49,324 nucleotides of DNA from Bauldia litoralis (GTDB taxonomy: Bacteria > Pseudomonadota > Alphaproteobacteria > Rhizobiales > Kaistiaceae), in NCBI GenBank assembly GCA_945882315.1, contig CAMCWB010000024.1, positions 1 to 49,324 on the forward strand, read 5' to 3'. A model generated the notes under the pieces. The model was not told the DNA's origin, made no database searches, and saw only the letters and a program-made list of their open reading frames with translations. The position numbers were made by a program, and so were the translations under genes. Every line of letters starts with the position of its first letter. The first letter of the stretch is position 1. This document shows positions 25,853-34,234 of the stretch, piece after piece.

Positions 25853-27098
25853 AGATCAGGGACGCGTTGGTGCCGCCGAAGCCAAAGGAATTGGACAGTG
25901 CCACGTCGATCTGCTTCGGCTTGGCCTTGTGCGGCACGAGATCGATCGGCGTTTCGACCGACGGATTGTCGAGATGCAGCGTCGGCGGCGCGATGTTGTC
26001 GCGGATCGCCAGCAGCGAGAAAATCGCCTCGACCGAACCGGCCGCGCCGAGCAGATGCCCGATCGCCGACTTGGTGGACGACATGGCGACCTTGCCTACC
26101 GCGTCGCCGAGGATGCGTTCCACGGCGCGCAGCTCGATCTCGTCGCCCATCGGCGTCGAGGTGCCGTGCGCGTTGATATAGTCGATCTCGTCGGGCGAGA
26201 TCCCGGCCCGCTTGATCGCCATCGCCATGCAGCGCGACGCGCCGTCGCCATCTTCCGCCGGCGCGGTGATGTGGTAGGCGTCGCCCGAAAGGCCGTAGCC
26301 GATCACCTCGCCGTAGATCTTGGCGCCGCGCGCCAGCGCATGGTCGCGCTCTTCGAGGACGACGATACCGGCGCCCTCGCCGATCACGAAGCCGTCGCGG
26401 TCCCGGTCATAGGGTCGCGACGCGATTTCGGGCCGATCGTTGAAGTTGGTCGACAGCGCACGGCAGGCAGCGAAGCCCGCGATGGCGATTCGGCACACCG
26501 GCGATTCGGCACCGCCGGCGACCATGACGTCGGCGTCGCCGAGGCCGATCAGGCGGCTGGCGTCGCCGATCGCATGCGCGCCGGTCGAGCAGGCCGTGAC
26601 GACCGAATGATTCGGTCCCTTCAATCCGTGCCGGATCGAGACCTGACCGGAGGCGAGGTTGATCAGGCGGCCGGGAATGAAGAACGGGCTGATGCGCCGC
26701 GGCCCGCGCTCATGGAGCGTGATCGAGGCCTCCTCGATGCCCTGCAGGCCGCCGATGCCGGAGCCGATCAGAACGCCCGAGGCGATCTGGTCCTCGCGCG
26801 TCGTCGGCTTCCAGCTGGAATCCTCGATCGCCTGGTCGGCCGCCGCCATCGCATAGACGATGAACGGATCGACCTTCCGGCTCTCTTTCGGCTCCATCCA
26901 GTCGTCGGGGTTGAATTTCCCCTCGGCCTTGCTGCCGGGCGGCAGTTGACCTGCCACTTGCGATGCAAGGTCGTCGACCTGGAAACCGGTGGTGCGGCGG
27001 GTGCCGCTCTTGCCGGCAACGATATTCGCCCAGGTGGTTTCGACGCCGCAGCCAAGCGGCGTCACCATGCCCAGTCCGGTGACTACAACGCGTCTCAT
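25836..27098 (-). CDS. fabF: beta-ketoacyl-ACP synthase II
   Basis: The frame opens upstream, but MRRVVVTGLGMVTPLGCG at ATG 27096-27098 is the family start, giving 420 residues. The active-site Cys lies in VVTACSTGAHAIG, with His residues in NAHGTSTPMGD and KSAIGHLLGAAG. It elongates acyl-ACP with malonyl-ACP in type II fatty acid synthesis. It lies 61 bases after acpP on the same strand. Confidence 0.96.
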   Translation of the reverse strand: MRRVVVTGLGMVTPLGCGVETTWANIVAGKSGTRRTTGFQVDDLASQVAGQLPPGSKAEGKFNPDDWMEPKESRKVDPFIVYAMAAADQAIEDSSWKPTTREDQIASGVLIGSGIGGLQGIEEASITLHERGPRRISPFFIPGRLINLASGQVSIRHGLKGPNHSVVTACSTGAHAIGDASRLIGLGDADVMVAGGAESPVCRIAIAGFAACRALSTNFNDRPEIASRPYDRDRDGFVIGEGAGIVVLEERDHALARGAKIYGEVIGYGLSGDAYHITAPAEDGDGASRCMAMAIKRAGISPDEIDYINAHGTSTPMGDEIELRAVERILGDAVGKVAMSSTKSAIGHLLGAAGSVEAIFSLLAIRDNIAPPTLHLDNPSVETPIDLVPHKAKPKQIDVALSNSFGFGGTNASLIFRRHS

Positions 27099-27159
27099 TG
27101 GGGAGCCTCGGGGCGGGTCCGCAAGGGACCCGACCATCTGTCGATGCGATGAAGCCGGC

Positions 27160-27396
27160 TCAGGCGGCGTTCTTCTCGAGGAAGCTGACAGCGTCGCCGA
27201 CGGTCAGGATCGTCTCGGCGGCATCGTCCGGAATCTCCACGCCGAACTCTTCCTCGAAGGCCATGACCAGTTCGACGGTGTCGAGGCTGTCCGCCCCGAG
27301 ATCGTCGATGAAGCTCGCGCCTTCGACAACCTTCTCCGCGTCGACACCGAGATGCTCGACTACAATCTTCTTAACCCGATCAGCGATGTCGCTCAT
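27160..27396 (-). CDS. acpP: acyl carrier protein
   Basis: The 78-residue acidic protein has the phosphopantetheine attachment Ser in [10 protein letters not shown] (Ser37 or so) and the flanking helices [18 protein letters not shown] and [25 protein letters not shown]. It starts behind GAGG. It carries acyl chains for FabD, FabG and FabF, whose genes surround it. Confidence 0.97.
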   Translation of the reverse strand: MSDIADRVKKIVVEHLGVDAEKVVEGASFIDDLGADSLDTVELVMAFEEEFGVEIPDDAAETILTVGDAVSFLEKNAA

Positions 27397-27598
27397 GTTT
27401 GAACCTCAGTTCCTCTTATTTTGATCTGCACGGAAGGGGTTTGACCATCGCTGCAATCGCCGAAAACCGGGCACCGCGCGAAGGCAACCCGGCTTCGGCA
27501 TACGGCCCGTCGTAACATAGTTTCCGGGCCTTTGCCAGCCGACGAGAGGAGCATGGAAGACCGCCATAACGATATGCCGGCCCACCGCTTTTCCCCTG

Positions 27599-28336
27599 TT
27601 AAATCATTGCCATACCACCATTCACATGGATGGTCTGGCCGGTGATGTAGCTAGCTCCGCCCGACGCCAGGAAGGCCACCGCGGAGGCGACCTCGTCCGG
27701 CGTGCCGAGGCGTTTCGCCGGGACCCGCTCGAGGATCATGGCGCGCTGTTTCTCGTTCAAGGCATCGGTCATCGCCGTCGAGATGAAGCCCGGCGCGACG
27801 CAGTTGATCGTCACGTTGCGTGTTGCGACTTCCTGGGCGAGTGCCTTGGTCATGCCGGCGAGGCCGGCCTTGGCGGCGACATAGTTGCTCTGCCCCGGAT
27901 TGCCGGTGACGCCGACGACGGAGGTGATCGAAATGATGCGGCCGTTTCGCCGGCGAACCATTCCGCGCAGGACCTCGCGGCTGAGCTTGAAGGCGGCGGT
28001 CAGATTGACAGTCAGCACCTTGTCCCAGTCGGCGTCAGAAACCCGCGCGAACAGATTGTCCTTGGTCAGCCCGGCATTGTTGACCAGGATGTCGACTTCA
28101 CCCAGCGCCGCCTCGGTCCGCTCGATCAGCGTCGCGACCTGCTCGGCATCGGAGAGATCGCAGGGCACGACCTGCGTATTGCCGCCGATGTCGGCGGCAA
28201 GCGCGTCGAGCGCCTCGCGCCGCGTCCCGGAAATGGCGACGGAAGCACCCTGCGCGGTCAGCACCCGGGCGATGGCGCCGCCGATGCCGCCGCTGGCGCC
28301 CGTCACCAAAGCCCGCTTGCCGGTCAATTCGAACAT
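27599..28336 (-). CDS. fabG: 3-oxoacyl-ACP reductase
   Basis: The 245-residue short-chain dehydrogenase has TGASGGIGG near residue 12, NNAG near 88, the catalytic Ser in ISITSVVGVTGNPGQSNY and Tyr..Lys in YVAAKAG, and a C-terminal GGASYITGQTIHVNGGMAMI typical of FabG. It reduces beta-ketoacyl-ACP with NADPH. It lies 30 bases after fabD and is separated from acpP by 202 bases that contain the acpP leader. Confidence 0.96.
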   Translation of the reverse strand: MFELTGKRALVTGASGGIGGAIARVLTAQGASVAISGTRREALDALAADIGGNTQVVPCDLSDAEQVATLIERTEAALGEVDILVNNAGLTKDNLFARVSDADWDKVLTVNLTAAFKLSREVLRGMVRRRNGRIISITSVVGVTGNPGQSNYVAAKAGLAGMTKALAQEVATRNVTINCVAPGFISTAMTDALNEKQRAMILERVPAKRLGTPDEVASAVAFLASGGASYITGQTIHVNGGMAMI

Positions 28337-28366
28337 CTGAGTCTCCTCGGATTCCCGGGCGGGCCG

Positions 28367-29308
28367 TCAGGCAAGCCGAGCCGTTGCCGCGTCTATGTCG
28401 TCCGGAGCGCCGACGGTCAAGGTCTCGGAGCCCTCGGCGATCCTTTTTGCAAGGCCGGACAGGACCTTGCCCGCACCGAGTTCGACGAAAACACCGACGC
28501 CGGCGCCGGCAAGCCAAGCGACCGATTCCCGCCAGCGCACCATCGACGTCACCTGCTCGACGAGCCGGCGATGAATTTCCTGCGGGTCGGATATGGGGGC
28601 GGCGAGCACATTTGCCACCAGCGGCACGGCCGGCGCCGAAAGCGTCACCGAAGCCAGCGCCTCGTCCATGACGCGCGCCGCCGGCGCCATCAGGGCGCAA
28701 TGGAAGGGTGCGCTGACCGGCAGCAGGATCGCCCGCTTGGCGCCCCGCGCCTTGGCAATCTCCACCGCCCGCTCGACCGCCGGCTTGTTGCCCGAAACCA
28801 CGACTTGCCCGGCGCCGTTGTCGTTGGCGACGTCGCAGACCTCGCCTTCGGCGGCCGCCGCGGCGATCTCGCTCGCTGTCGCGAAATCGAGGCCGATCAG
28901 CGCCGCCATGGCGCCGACGCCCACCGGAACCGCCTGCTGCATGGCGCGGCCGCGGATGCGCAGGAGCCGCGCCGTATCGGCGAGCTGCAGCGTACCGGCT
29001 GCCGCGAGCGCCGAATATTCGCCAAGCGAGTGCCCGGCGACGAAAGCCACCTTGTTCCTGATAGCGACGCCGCGCGCCTCGAGCACCCGGACGGCCGCCA
29101 TGCTCACCGCCATCAGCGCCGGTTGGGCATTCTCGGTGAGTGTCAGCGTTTCGGCCGGCCCGTCCCACATGATTGCGGAAAGCTTCGATCCGAGCGCTTC
29201 GTCGACCTCTTCGAAGACCGCGCGCGCCTCGGGGAAATTCTCGGCAAGCGCCTTGCCCATGCCGACGGCCTGGCTACCCTGGCCCGGGAACGTGAATGCG
29301 ACCGCCAT
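28367..29308 (-). CDS. fabD: malonyl-CoA:ACP transacylase
   Basis: The 313-residue protein starts MAVAFTFPGQGSQAVGMGKAL. The nucleophile Ser is in GHSLGEYSALAAAG, the substrate Arg in RGRAMQQAVP and the catalytic His in SAPFHCALM. It loads malonyl groups onto AcpP. It is the first gene of the fabD-fabG-acpP-fabF-mltG series and is divergent from rpsF. Confidence 0.96.
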   Translation of the reverse strand: MAVAFTFPGQGSQAVGMGKALAENFPEARAVFEEVDEALGSKLSAIMWDGPAETLTLTENAQPALMAVSMAAVRVLEARGVAIRNKVAFVAGHSLGEYSALAAAGTLQLADTARLLRIRGRAMQQAVPVGVGAMAALIGLDFATASEIAAAAAEGEVCDVANDNGAGQVVVSGNKPAVERAVEIAKARGAKRAILLPVSAPFHCALMAPAARVMDEALASVTLSAPAVPLVANVLAAPISDPQEIHRRLVEQVTSMVRWRESVAWLAGAGVGVFVELGAGKVLSGLAKRIAEGSETLTVGAPDDIDAATARLA

Positions 29309-29385
29309 GCGCCTCGTCTCGATGCCTGGAAGGTCAGGCCGGCGCCTTTCAGCCTTTAAGACGGGGTCCTGTCAAGCCGGGAGGC

Positions 29386-29413
29386 TTGCATTTCCGCGCT
29401 TAATGCGTATAAC
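29386..29413 (+). promoter_or_regulatory. candidate sigma70-type promoter of rpsF-rpsR
   Basis: TTGCAT at 29386-29391 and TATAAC at 29408-29413 are separated by 16 bases. They sit about 170 bases upstream of rpsF, leaving a leader long enough for the structured regulatory RNA expected before S6/S18 genes. Confidence 0.6.
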
Positions 29414-29419
29414 CCGCCC

Positions 29420-29582
29420 CGTCCACAAGGACACCCGGCCGGGGGCTAAACGGAAGGCGGCTTGCGTCGCAGGATCCAAACGGATCCGTCTTCCGGTGTT
29501 CCCGCTCTCGAAGTTGTCACCGATCGCCTTTCCAGGAAGGCTTCGGGGAGGCTTGGCGCCGGTTTAACCAGGAAAGGCAGTC
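29420..29582 (+). promoter_or_regulatory. structured leader of rpsF, possible S6:S18 autoregulatory RNA
   Basis: The leader contains a GGATCC..GGATCC hairpin around 29472-29488 and a GCCTT..AAGGC stem at 29526-29541, followed by a GGGGAGGC stretch. In many bacteria the S6:S18 complex binds a leader motif before rpsF and represses the operon. I could not match the consensus in full by eye. Confidence 0.35.
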
Positions 29583-30035
29583 ATGCCCCTATACGAACAC
29601 GTCTTTTTGGCGCGTCAGGACGTTTCCGGCCAGCAGGTCGAAGCGCTTGTCGAGCAGTTCAAGTCCGTCATCGAGCAGAATGGCGGCAAGGTTTCCAAGA
29701 TCGAGCCCTGGGGCCTGAAGTCGCTCACCTTCCGGGTCCGCAAGAACCGCAAGGCGCATTTCACCCTCATGAATATCGACGCCCCGCCGGCCGCCGTTGC
29801 CGAGATGGAGCGCCAGCAGCGCATCAACGAAGATGTCCTGCGCGTCCTGACCATCCGTGTCGAAGAGCTCGAGGAAGTTCCCTCGGCCATGATGCAGAAG
29901 CGCGATCGTGACGACCGCCGCGACCGCGACGACCGTTTCGGCGACCGCGGCCCGCGCCGTGATCGTGGCGACCGCGATCGCAGCGACCGTCCGCGCCGCG
30001 ACGACCGCGACGACAGCACCGGAGGAGAAGAATAA
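29583..30035 (+). CDS. rpsF: 30S ribosomal protein S6
   Basis: The 150-residue product has the S6 ferredoxin-like domain in residues 1-95 ([51 protein letters not shown]) and a long, very charged C-terminal tail (about 108-150) of Asp/Arg repeats ending STGGEE. Such tails are usual in alphaproteobacterial S6 but are absent in short S6 proteins. Its stop overlaps the rpsR start by one base (TAATG). Confidence 0.97.
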   Translation: MPLYEHVFLARQDVSGQQVEALVEQFKSVIEQNGGKVSKIEPWGLKSLTFRVRKNRKAHFTLMNIDAPPAAVAEMERQQRINEDVLRVLTIRVEELEEVPSAMMQKRDRDDRRDRDDRFGDRGPRRDRGDRDRSDRPRRDDRDDSTGGEE

Positions 30036-30280
30036 TGGCCGAGAACAGCCAGGGCGCCCGTCGTCCCTTCTTCCGCCGCCGCAAGACCTGCCCCTTCTCC
30101 GGCGCCAACGCTCCGAAGATCGACTACAAGGACGTGCGTCTGCTGCAGCGCTACATCTCGGAGCGCGGCAAGATCGTACCGTCGCGCATCACCGCCGTTT
30201 CCGCGAAGAAGCAGCGTGAGCTCGCCAAGGCGATCAAGCGCTCTCGCTTCCTCGGGCTTCTGCCTTACGTGATCAAGTAG
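30035..30280 (+). CDS. rpsR: 30S ribosomal protein S18
   Basis: The 81-residue basic protein has the family motif [65 protein letters not shown] split over its length. It forms a heterodimer with S6 in the 30S platform. The start codon shares a base with the rpsF stop. Its stop codon lies inside the long hairpin at 30276-30345. Confidence 0.98.
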   Translation: MAENSQGARRPFFRRRKTCPFSGANAPKIDYKDVRLLQRYISERGKIVPSRITAVSAKKQRELAKAIKRSRFLGLLPYVIK

Positions 30281-30345
30281 CGAATAGAGAGTAGCGAGTA
30301 GCGAATAGGGTTCTTCTTCTATTCGCTACTCGCTACTTCGCTACT
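30276..30345. repeat. long GTAGCGAATAG-type hairpin after rpsR
   Basis: Positions 30291-30308 and 30319-30336 are a perfect 18-bp inverted repeat with the loop GGTTCTTCTT. A second stem pairs 30276-30284 with 30337-30345, leaving six bases bulged. The arms are built from direct repeats of GTAGCGA. It starts in the rpsR stop and probably limits read-through or degradation between rpsR and the DUF2232 gene. Confidence 0.85.
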
Positions 30346-30427
30346 CGCTTCCTCCCAGTTGGGGTTATGGCCGGACACGCTGCCGGGACCTGCCCCTAAC
30401 CGCTCGAAAGGCGGGACAGCGAAGACA

Positions 30428-31366
30428 ATGTTGCATATCGTCCTCATAGGCGTCGGCGCCGGCCTGGCGGCAGCATTGCTTTTCGCCTCGCTGATCAGCA
30501 GCACGCCGCTCGCCTTCCCGCTTTTCTGCGTCACCGGCGTTCCGATCGCCATCGCCGGCTTCGGCTGGACGCCGCTCGCCGCCGCAATCGCGGCGCTCGC
30601 CGGCGCAGGTGCTCTCTTTCTTTTCATGCCGCCGCTCGCCGCCGGCGCATTCCTCCTCCTCTTCGCCATCCCGGTCGCCTGGTGCGTCCGTCTCGCCGCC
30701 ATGTCGCGCACCACCGATGCGGGGACGGAATGGTACCCCTATGGCCGGCTCCTCCTGCACGCGACCGGCGCCGTCGCCATCGGCCTCAGCCTCGTCGGCT
30801 TCCTGATCGGCTATGACGCCGAGAGCATGACGCCGGGCATGGCCGACGCGCTCCAGCAATGGTTCGCCGCCCATCCCGATCTCCAGTCGCAGCCGACCCG
30901 CGCCGAGATCGAGCCCTTCGTCCGCTTCAATCTCAGGCTGCTGCCCTATTCGCTGGGCGCCATCGCTCTCTTGATCACGGTCCTCGACCTGTGGCTCGGT
31001 GCGCTCGTCGCCCGGAAATCCGGTCGGCTGACGCGCCTGGCGGAGCCGGTCTGGACCGCGGCGCTGCCGATCGAAGCCGCCCTCGCCTTCGCCGCAGCCC
31101 TTGCCCTCAGCTTCCTGCCGCCGCCGCTCGGCGATGTCGCCGCTGTCTTTGCCGGCGCGACGGCCTGCGCCCTGGCGATGGTCGGCCTTGCCGTCCTCCA
31201 CGCGGTCACGGTCGGCAACACGTCGCGCCGCCTCGTGCTCGTCGTCACCTATTTCCTGCTCGCCTTCTTCGGTTTCCCGATCTTCCTCTTCGCGGCCCTC
31301 GGGCTTGCCGAGACGATCCTGCATCTGCGGGCCCGCCGCTTTGCCGGCACCCCGCCCTCACCCTGA
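30428..31366 (+). CDS. DUF2232 family integral membrane protein
   Basis: I use ATG 30428, which gives 312 residues starting MLHIVLIGVGAGLAAALLFASLI. About eight hydrophobic helices are visible, including residues 4-25, 30-52, 55-80, 115-140, 185-210, 230-255, 258-280 and 285-305. There is one longer extracytoplasmic or cytoplasmic loop (about 140-185). The family is related to YybS and is found between rpsR and rplI in many alphaproteobacteria. The function is unknown; the fold resembles S-component-like transporters. Confidence 0.85.
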   Translation: MLHIVLIGVGAGLAAALLFASLISSTPLAFPLFCVTGVPIAIAGFGWTPLAAAIAALAGAGALFLFMPPLAAGAFLLLFAIPVAWCVRLAAMSRTTDAGTEWYPYGRLLLHATGAVAIGLSLVGFLIGYDAESMTPGMADALQQWFAAHPDLQSQPTRAEIEPFVRFNLRLLPYSLGAIALLITVLDLWLGALVARKSGRLTRLAEPVWTAALPIEAALAFAAALALSFLPPPLGDVAAVFAGATACALAMVGLAVLHAVTVGNTSRRLVLVVTYFLLAFFGFPIFLFAALGLAETILHLRARRFAGTPPSP

Positions 31367-31393
31367 ACACACCAGTCACAACGGAGAAAAGTC

Positions 31394-31969
31394 ATGGATA
31401 TCATTCTCTTGGAAAGGATCGCCAAGCTCGGCCAGATGGGCGACGTCGTTCGCGTGCGCGACGGCTACGCCCGTAACTTCCTGCTGCCGCAGGGCAAGGC
31501 GCTCCGCTCGACCGAAGCCAACCGCAAGCGCTTCGAATCCGAGCGCGTCCACCTCGAGGCGCGCAACCTCGACCGCAAGAAGGACGCCGAGGCCGTCGCC
31601 GTGAAGCTCAACGGACAGAGCTTCATCGTCGTCCGCCAGGCCGGCGAGACCGGCCAGCTTTACGGCTCGGTGTCGCCGCGCGACCTCGCCGACGCGATGG
31701 AGAAGGCCGGCTTCAAGGTCGAGCGCAACCAGGTCGCGCTGACCGCGCCGATCAAGACCATCGGGCTTCATCCCGTCGCGATCGCCCTGCATCCCGAGGT
31801 CGACGCGTCGGTCACCGTCAACGTGGCGCGCAGCGAGGACGAGGCGGCACGCCAGGCTCGCGGCGAAGACCTCACGGCGGTCGTCGACGAGCCGACCGAC
31901 GAGGAGATCGAAGCCGATCAGGAGCAGGCCGAAGAAGCCGCTGCCGACGACGAGTCCGAAGAGGCCTGA
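31394..31969 (+). CDS. rplI: 50S ribosomal protein L9
   Basis: The 191-residue product has the N-terminal domain [36 protein letters not shown] with the L9 signature, a long connecting helix and the C-terminal domain ([46 protein letters not shown]). It carries an acidic C-terminal extension (about 155-191, [24 protein letters not shown]) that E. coli L9 lacks but which is frequent in this order. Confidence 0.97.
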   Translation: MDIILLERIAKLGQMGDVVRVRDGYARNFLLPQGKALRSTEANRKRFESERVHLEARNLDRKKDAEAVAVKLNGQSFIVVRQAGETGQLYGSVSPRDLADAMEKAGFKVERNQVALTAPIKTIGLHPVAIALHPEVDASVTVNVARSEDEAARQARGEDLTAVVDEPTDEEIEADQEQAEEAAADDESEEA

Positions 31970-32022
31970 TCCGGCTTCCAGGCTCCGCGCAGCCGACGGT
32001 ACGGTTGGCGTCAAACCAGCAC

Positions 32023-32050
32023 TTGACGCCGGCCGAACCGGGTCTAACTT
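32023..32050 (+). promoter_or_regulatory. candidate promoter of the cyclopropane synthase gene
   Basis: TTGACG at 32023-32028 and TAACTT at 32045-32050 are separated by 16 bases, about 105 bases upstream of the start codon. The -35 box is nearly ideal. Confidence 0.45.
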
Positions 32051-32093
32051 CGTGAAACTGCGTCTCGACGGTTCGCCGCCGGGACGCGTCCAG

Positions 32094-32128
32094 TCAGCAG
32101 GGTCAATCAGCAGGGCTAATCAGCTGGG
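32094..32128 (+). repeat. three 13-base tandem repeats in the cfa leader
   Basis: TCAGCAGGG occurs at 32094 and 32107, and TCAGCTGGG at 32120, so the period is exactly 13 bases. The array ends 28 bases before the start codon and lies downstream of the candidate promoter, in the untranslated leader. Confidence 0.8.
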
Positions 32129-32155
32129 ATTGGGCGGGCTGCCCAACGTTGCTCG

Positions 32156-33418
32156 ATGAATTCGCTGTTCAAGCGCTTTCTGACGCGGGTGATCAGGACC
32201 GGCCGCCTCGAGGTCGTCGATCCGGACGGCGAGCGCCATATCTTTGGCGACGGCAGCGGGTGCCCAGTGCGGATCCGGGTCACGACGGCCAAGGCCGAGC
32301 TCGGCCTCATCCTCAATCCGGAACTCAAGCTCGGCGAGACCTTCACCGATGGCGAACTGATCGTCGAGGACGGCTCGATCTACGACCTCCTCGTCCTGCT
32401 TTTCACCAACCTGCCGAACACCCATCCGACCTGGACCGCGACGACGGTCGCCGCCTATCGCTACGTCACCCGGCGGATCAGGCAGTTCAACACGCCCCTC
32501 CGCTCGCGTCACAACGTGGCGCGGCACTACGATCTCGACGGGCGCCTCTATTCGCTCTTCCTCGATTCCGACATGCAGTATTCCTGCGCCTACTACGAGG
32601 ACGGCGTCGAAGACCTCGAGGAGGCCCAGCTCGCCAAGAAGCGCCATCTCGCCGCGAAGCTCCTGCTCGAGCCCGGTCAGAAGGTGCTCGACATCGGCTC
32701 GGGCTGGGGCGGCCTCGGTCTGTACATTGCCGAGAATTTCGATGTCGACGTCACCGGCATCACGCTCTCCGAGGAGCAGTGGCGCGTTTCGAACCGGCGC
32801 GCCGAGGAGCGTGGCCTCGCCCAGCGCGTCCGTTTCCGGATGGAAGACTACCGCAAGGTCCAGGGGCCGTTCGACCGCATCATCTCGGTCGGCATGTTCG
32901 AGCATGTCGGCGTCAGCCACTACCGGAAATTCTTCGAGACCTGCCGCGACCTTCTCGCCGTCGACGGCGTCATGATGCTGCATTCGATCGGCCGTTTCGA
33001 CCGCCCCGCCGAGACCAATTCCTGGATCCAGAAATACATTTTCCCCGGCGGCTATATCCCGGCGATATCGGAGGTCGTGTCGGCGGTGGAAAGGGTCAAG
33101 CTGAAGCTCACCGATGTCGAGATCCTGCGGCTTCACTACGCCAGGACGCTGCACACCTGGCGCGAGAATTTCGTTGCCCGGCGCGACGAGGTCGTCGCCC
33201 TGAAAGACGACCGTTTCTACCGGCTTTGGGAATTCTATCTGGCGGTGTCGGAAGCCGGGTTCCAGTATCTGGGCCTGATGAACATCCAGCTCCAGCTGAC
33301 GCGCCATCAGCAGGCGACGCCCCTCACGCGCGACTACGTCTACAAGGCGGAAACGTCGCTGCGTGCCGCGGGCCAACGCGGCAAGGCCCGCGCCCCCCTG
33401 CGGCTGGCCGGAGACTAG
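32156..33418 (+). CDS. cfa: cyclopropane-fatty-acyl-phospholipid synthase
   Basis: The 420-residue protein has an N-terminal lipid-binding domain (about 1-115) and a SAM methyltransferase domain. SAM motif I is VLDIGSGWGGLGLYIAENF (about 180-198). ISVGMFEHVG holds the active-site Glu, FPGGYIP follows, and LHYARTLHTWRENF near 325-340 is typical of the family. It adds a methylene bridge to unsaturated acyl chains of membrane phospholipids, usually in stationary phase or acid stress. It ends one base before the convergent glycosyltransferase gene. Confidence 0.93.
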   Translation: MNSLFKRFLTRVIRTGRLEVVDPDGERHIFGDGSGCPVRIRVTTAKAELGLILNPELKLGETFTDGELIVEDGSIYDLLVLLFTNLPNTHPTWTATTVAAYRYVTRRIRQFNTPLRSRHNVARHYDLDGRLYSLFLDSDMQYSCAYYEDGVEDLEEAQLAKKRHLAAKLLLEPGQKVLDIGSGWGGLGLYIAENFDVDVTGITLSEEQWRVSNRRAEERGLAQRVRFRMEDYRKVQGPFDRIISVGMFEHVGVSHYRKFFETCRDLLAVDGVMMLHSIGRFDRPAETNSWIQKYIFPGGYIPAISEVVSAVERVKLKLTDVEILRLHYARTLHTWRENFVARRDEVVALKDDRFYRLWEFYLAVSEAGFQYLGLMNIQLQLTRHQQATPLTRDYVYKAETSLRAAGQRGKARAPLRLAGD

Positions 33419-33419
33419 G

Positions 33420-34169
33420 CTAGCCCTTCGGCAGGTTGCCGTCTTTCCGCGCCAGCGCCATCGGATTGCGACGACGACGACGCCTGATCCAGGCGACCCC
33501 GAAGAGATCCGGAATACCGATCAGCAGCCGTTCCAGATTCCCGTATTTCGACGTGCCGTGCCCGCGCGGACGGTCGACGACGTCGACATGGTCGATCACC
33601 CAGCCGTCGGCGATGAACAACGCCGGCAGGAAGCGATGCATCGTCTCGAAATAGGGAAGGTCGAGAAAGGCGTCGCGGCGAAACGCCTTCAGGCCGCAGC
33701 CGGTGTCGCGCGTGCCGTCGCCGAGGAACCAGCCGCGCACCGCATTGGCGATCTTCGACGCCCAGCGCTTCGACCAGGTGTCCTTGCGGCCGAGCCGCTG
33801 GCCGGCAACGAGGCCGACCGCCGGATCGGCCAGGCGGTCGATCATGACCGGAAGGTAGATCGGGTTGTTCTGGCCGTCGCCGTCGAGCGTGACGACATGG
33901 ATGCCTTGGGCGATGCGCGTCGCCGTATAGACGGCGGCGCTGCGGCCGAGCGAAGCCGGATGCCGGTGGTAGACAAGCCGCGGATCGGTCTTCGACCATT
34001 CGGCGAGGAGCCGCGCCGTGTCATCGGTCGAGCCGTCGTCGACGACGATGATCTCGTAGTTCCGGCCGGCCATCGCCGCGTGAATCTCGGCAATAAGTCC
34101 GGCGAGGTTTTCAGCCTCGTTTTTCGCCGGAATGACGACGCTGACTTCGGGAATGGCAGAAGCATTCAT
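33420..34169 (-). CDS. GT2 glycosyltransferase, dolichol/undecaprenyl-phosphate sugar transferase-like
   Basis: The 249-residue protein is a GT-A enzyme: VSVVIPAKNEAENLAGLI at about 8-25, YEIIVVDDGSTDDT at about 40-52, and LDGDGQNNP, a DxD-type metal motif, near residue 97. The pattern GTRDTGCGLKAFRRD is typical of the DPM1/ArnC branch. ArnC has two C-terminal membrane helices; this protein ends in a basic stretch without them, so it would be peripheral like DPM1. It probably makes a polyprenyl-phosphate sugar for the adjacent GT39 transferase. Confidence 0.88.
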   Translation of the reverse strand: MNASAIPEVSVVIPAKNEAENLAGLIAEIHAAMAGRNYEIIVVDDGSTDDTARLLAEWSKTDPRLVYHRHPASLGRSAAVYTATRIAQGIHVVTLDGDGQNNPIYLPVMIDRLADPAVGLVAGQRLGRKDTWSKRWASKIANAVRGWFLGDGTRDTGCGLKAFRRDAFLDLPYFETMHRFLPALFIADGWVIDHVDVVDRPRGHGTSKYGNLERLLIGIPDLFGVAWIRRRRRRNPMALARKDGNLPKG

Positions 34170-34234
34170 CGGGGCGGAATTCCTGGGACGGGACGGCCTT
34201 TCGGCCGCTGCATAGACCGTCCGGCGTCTCTTGC

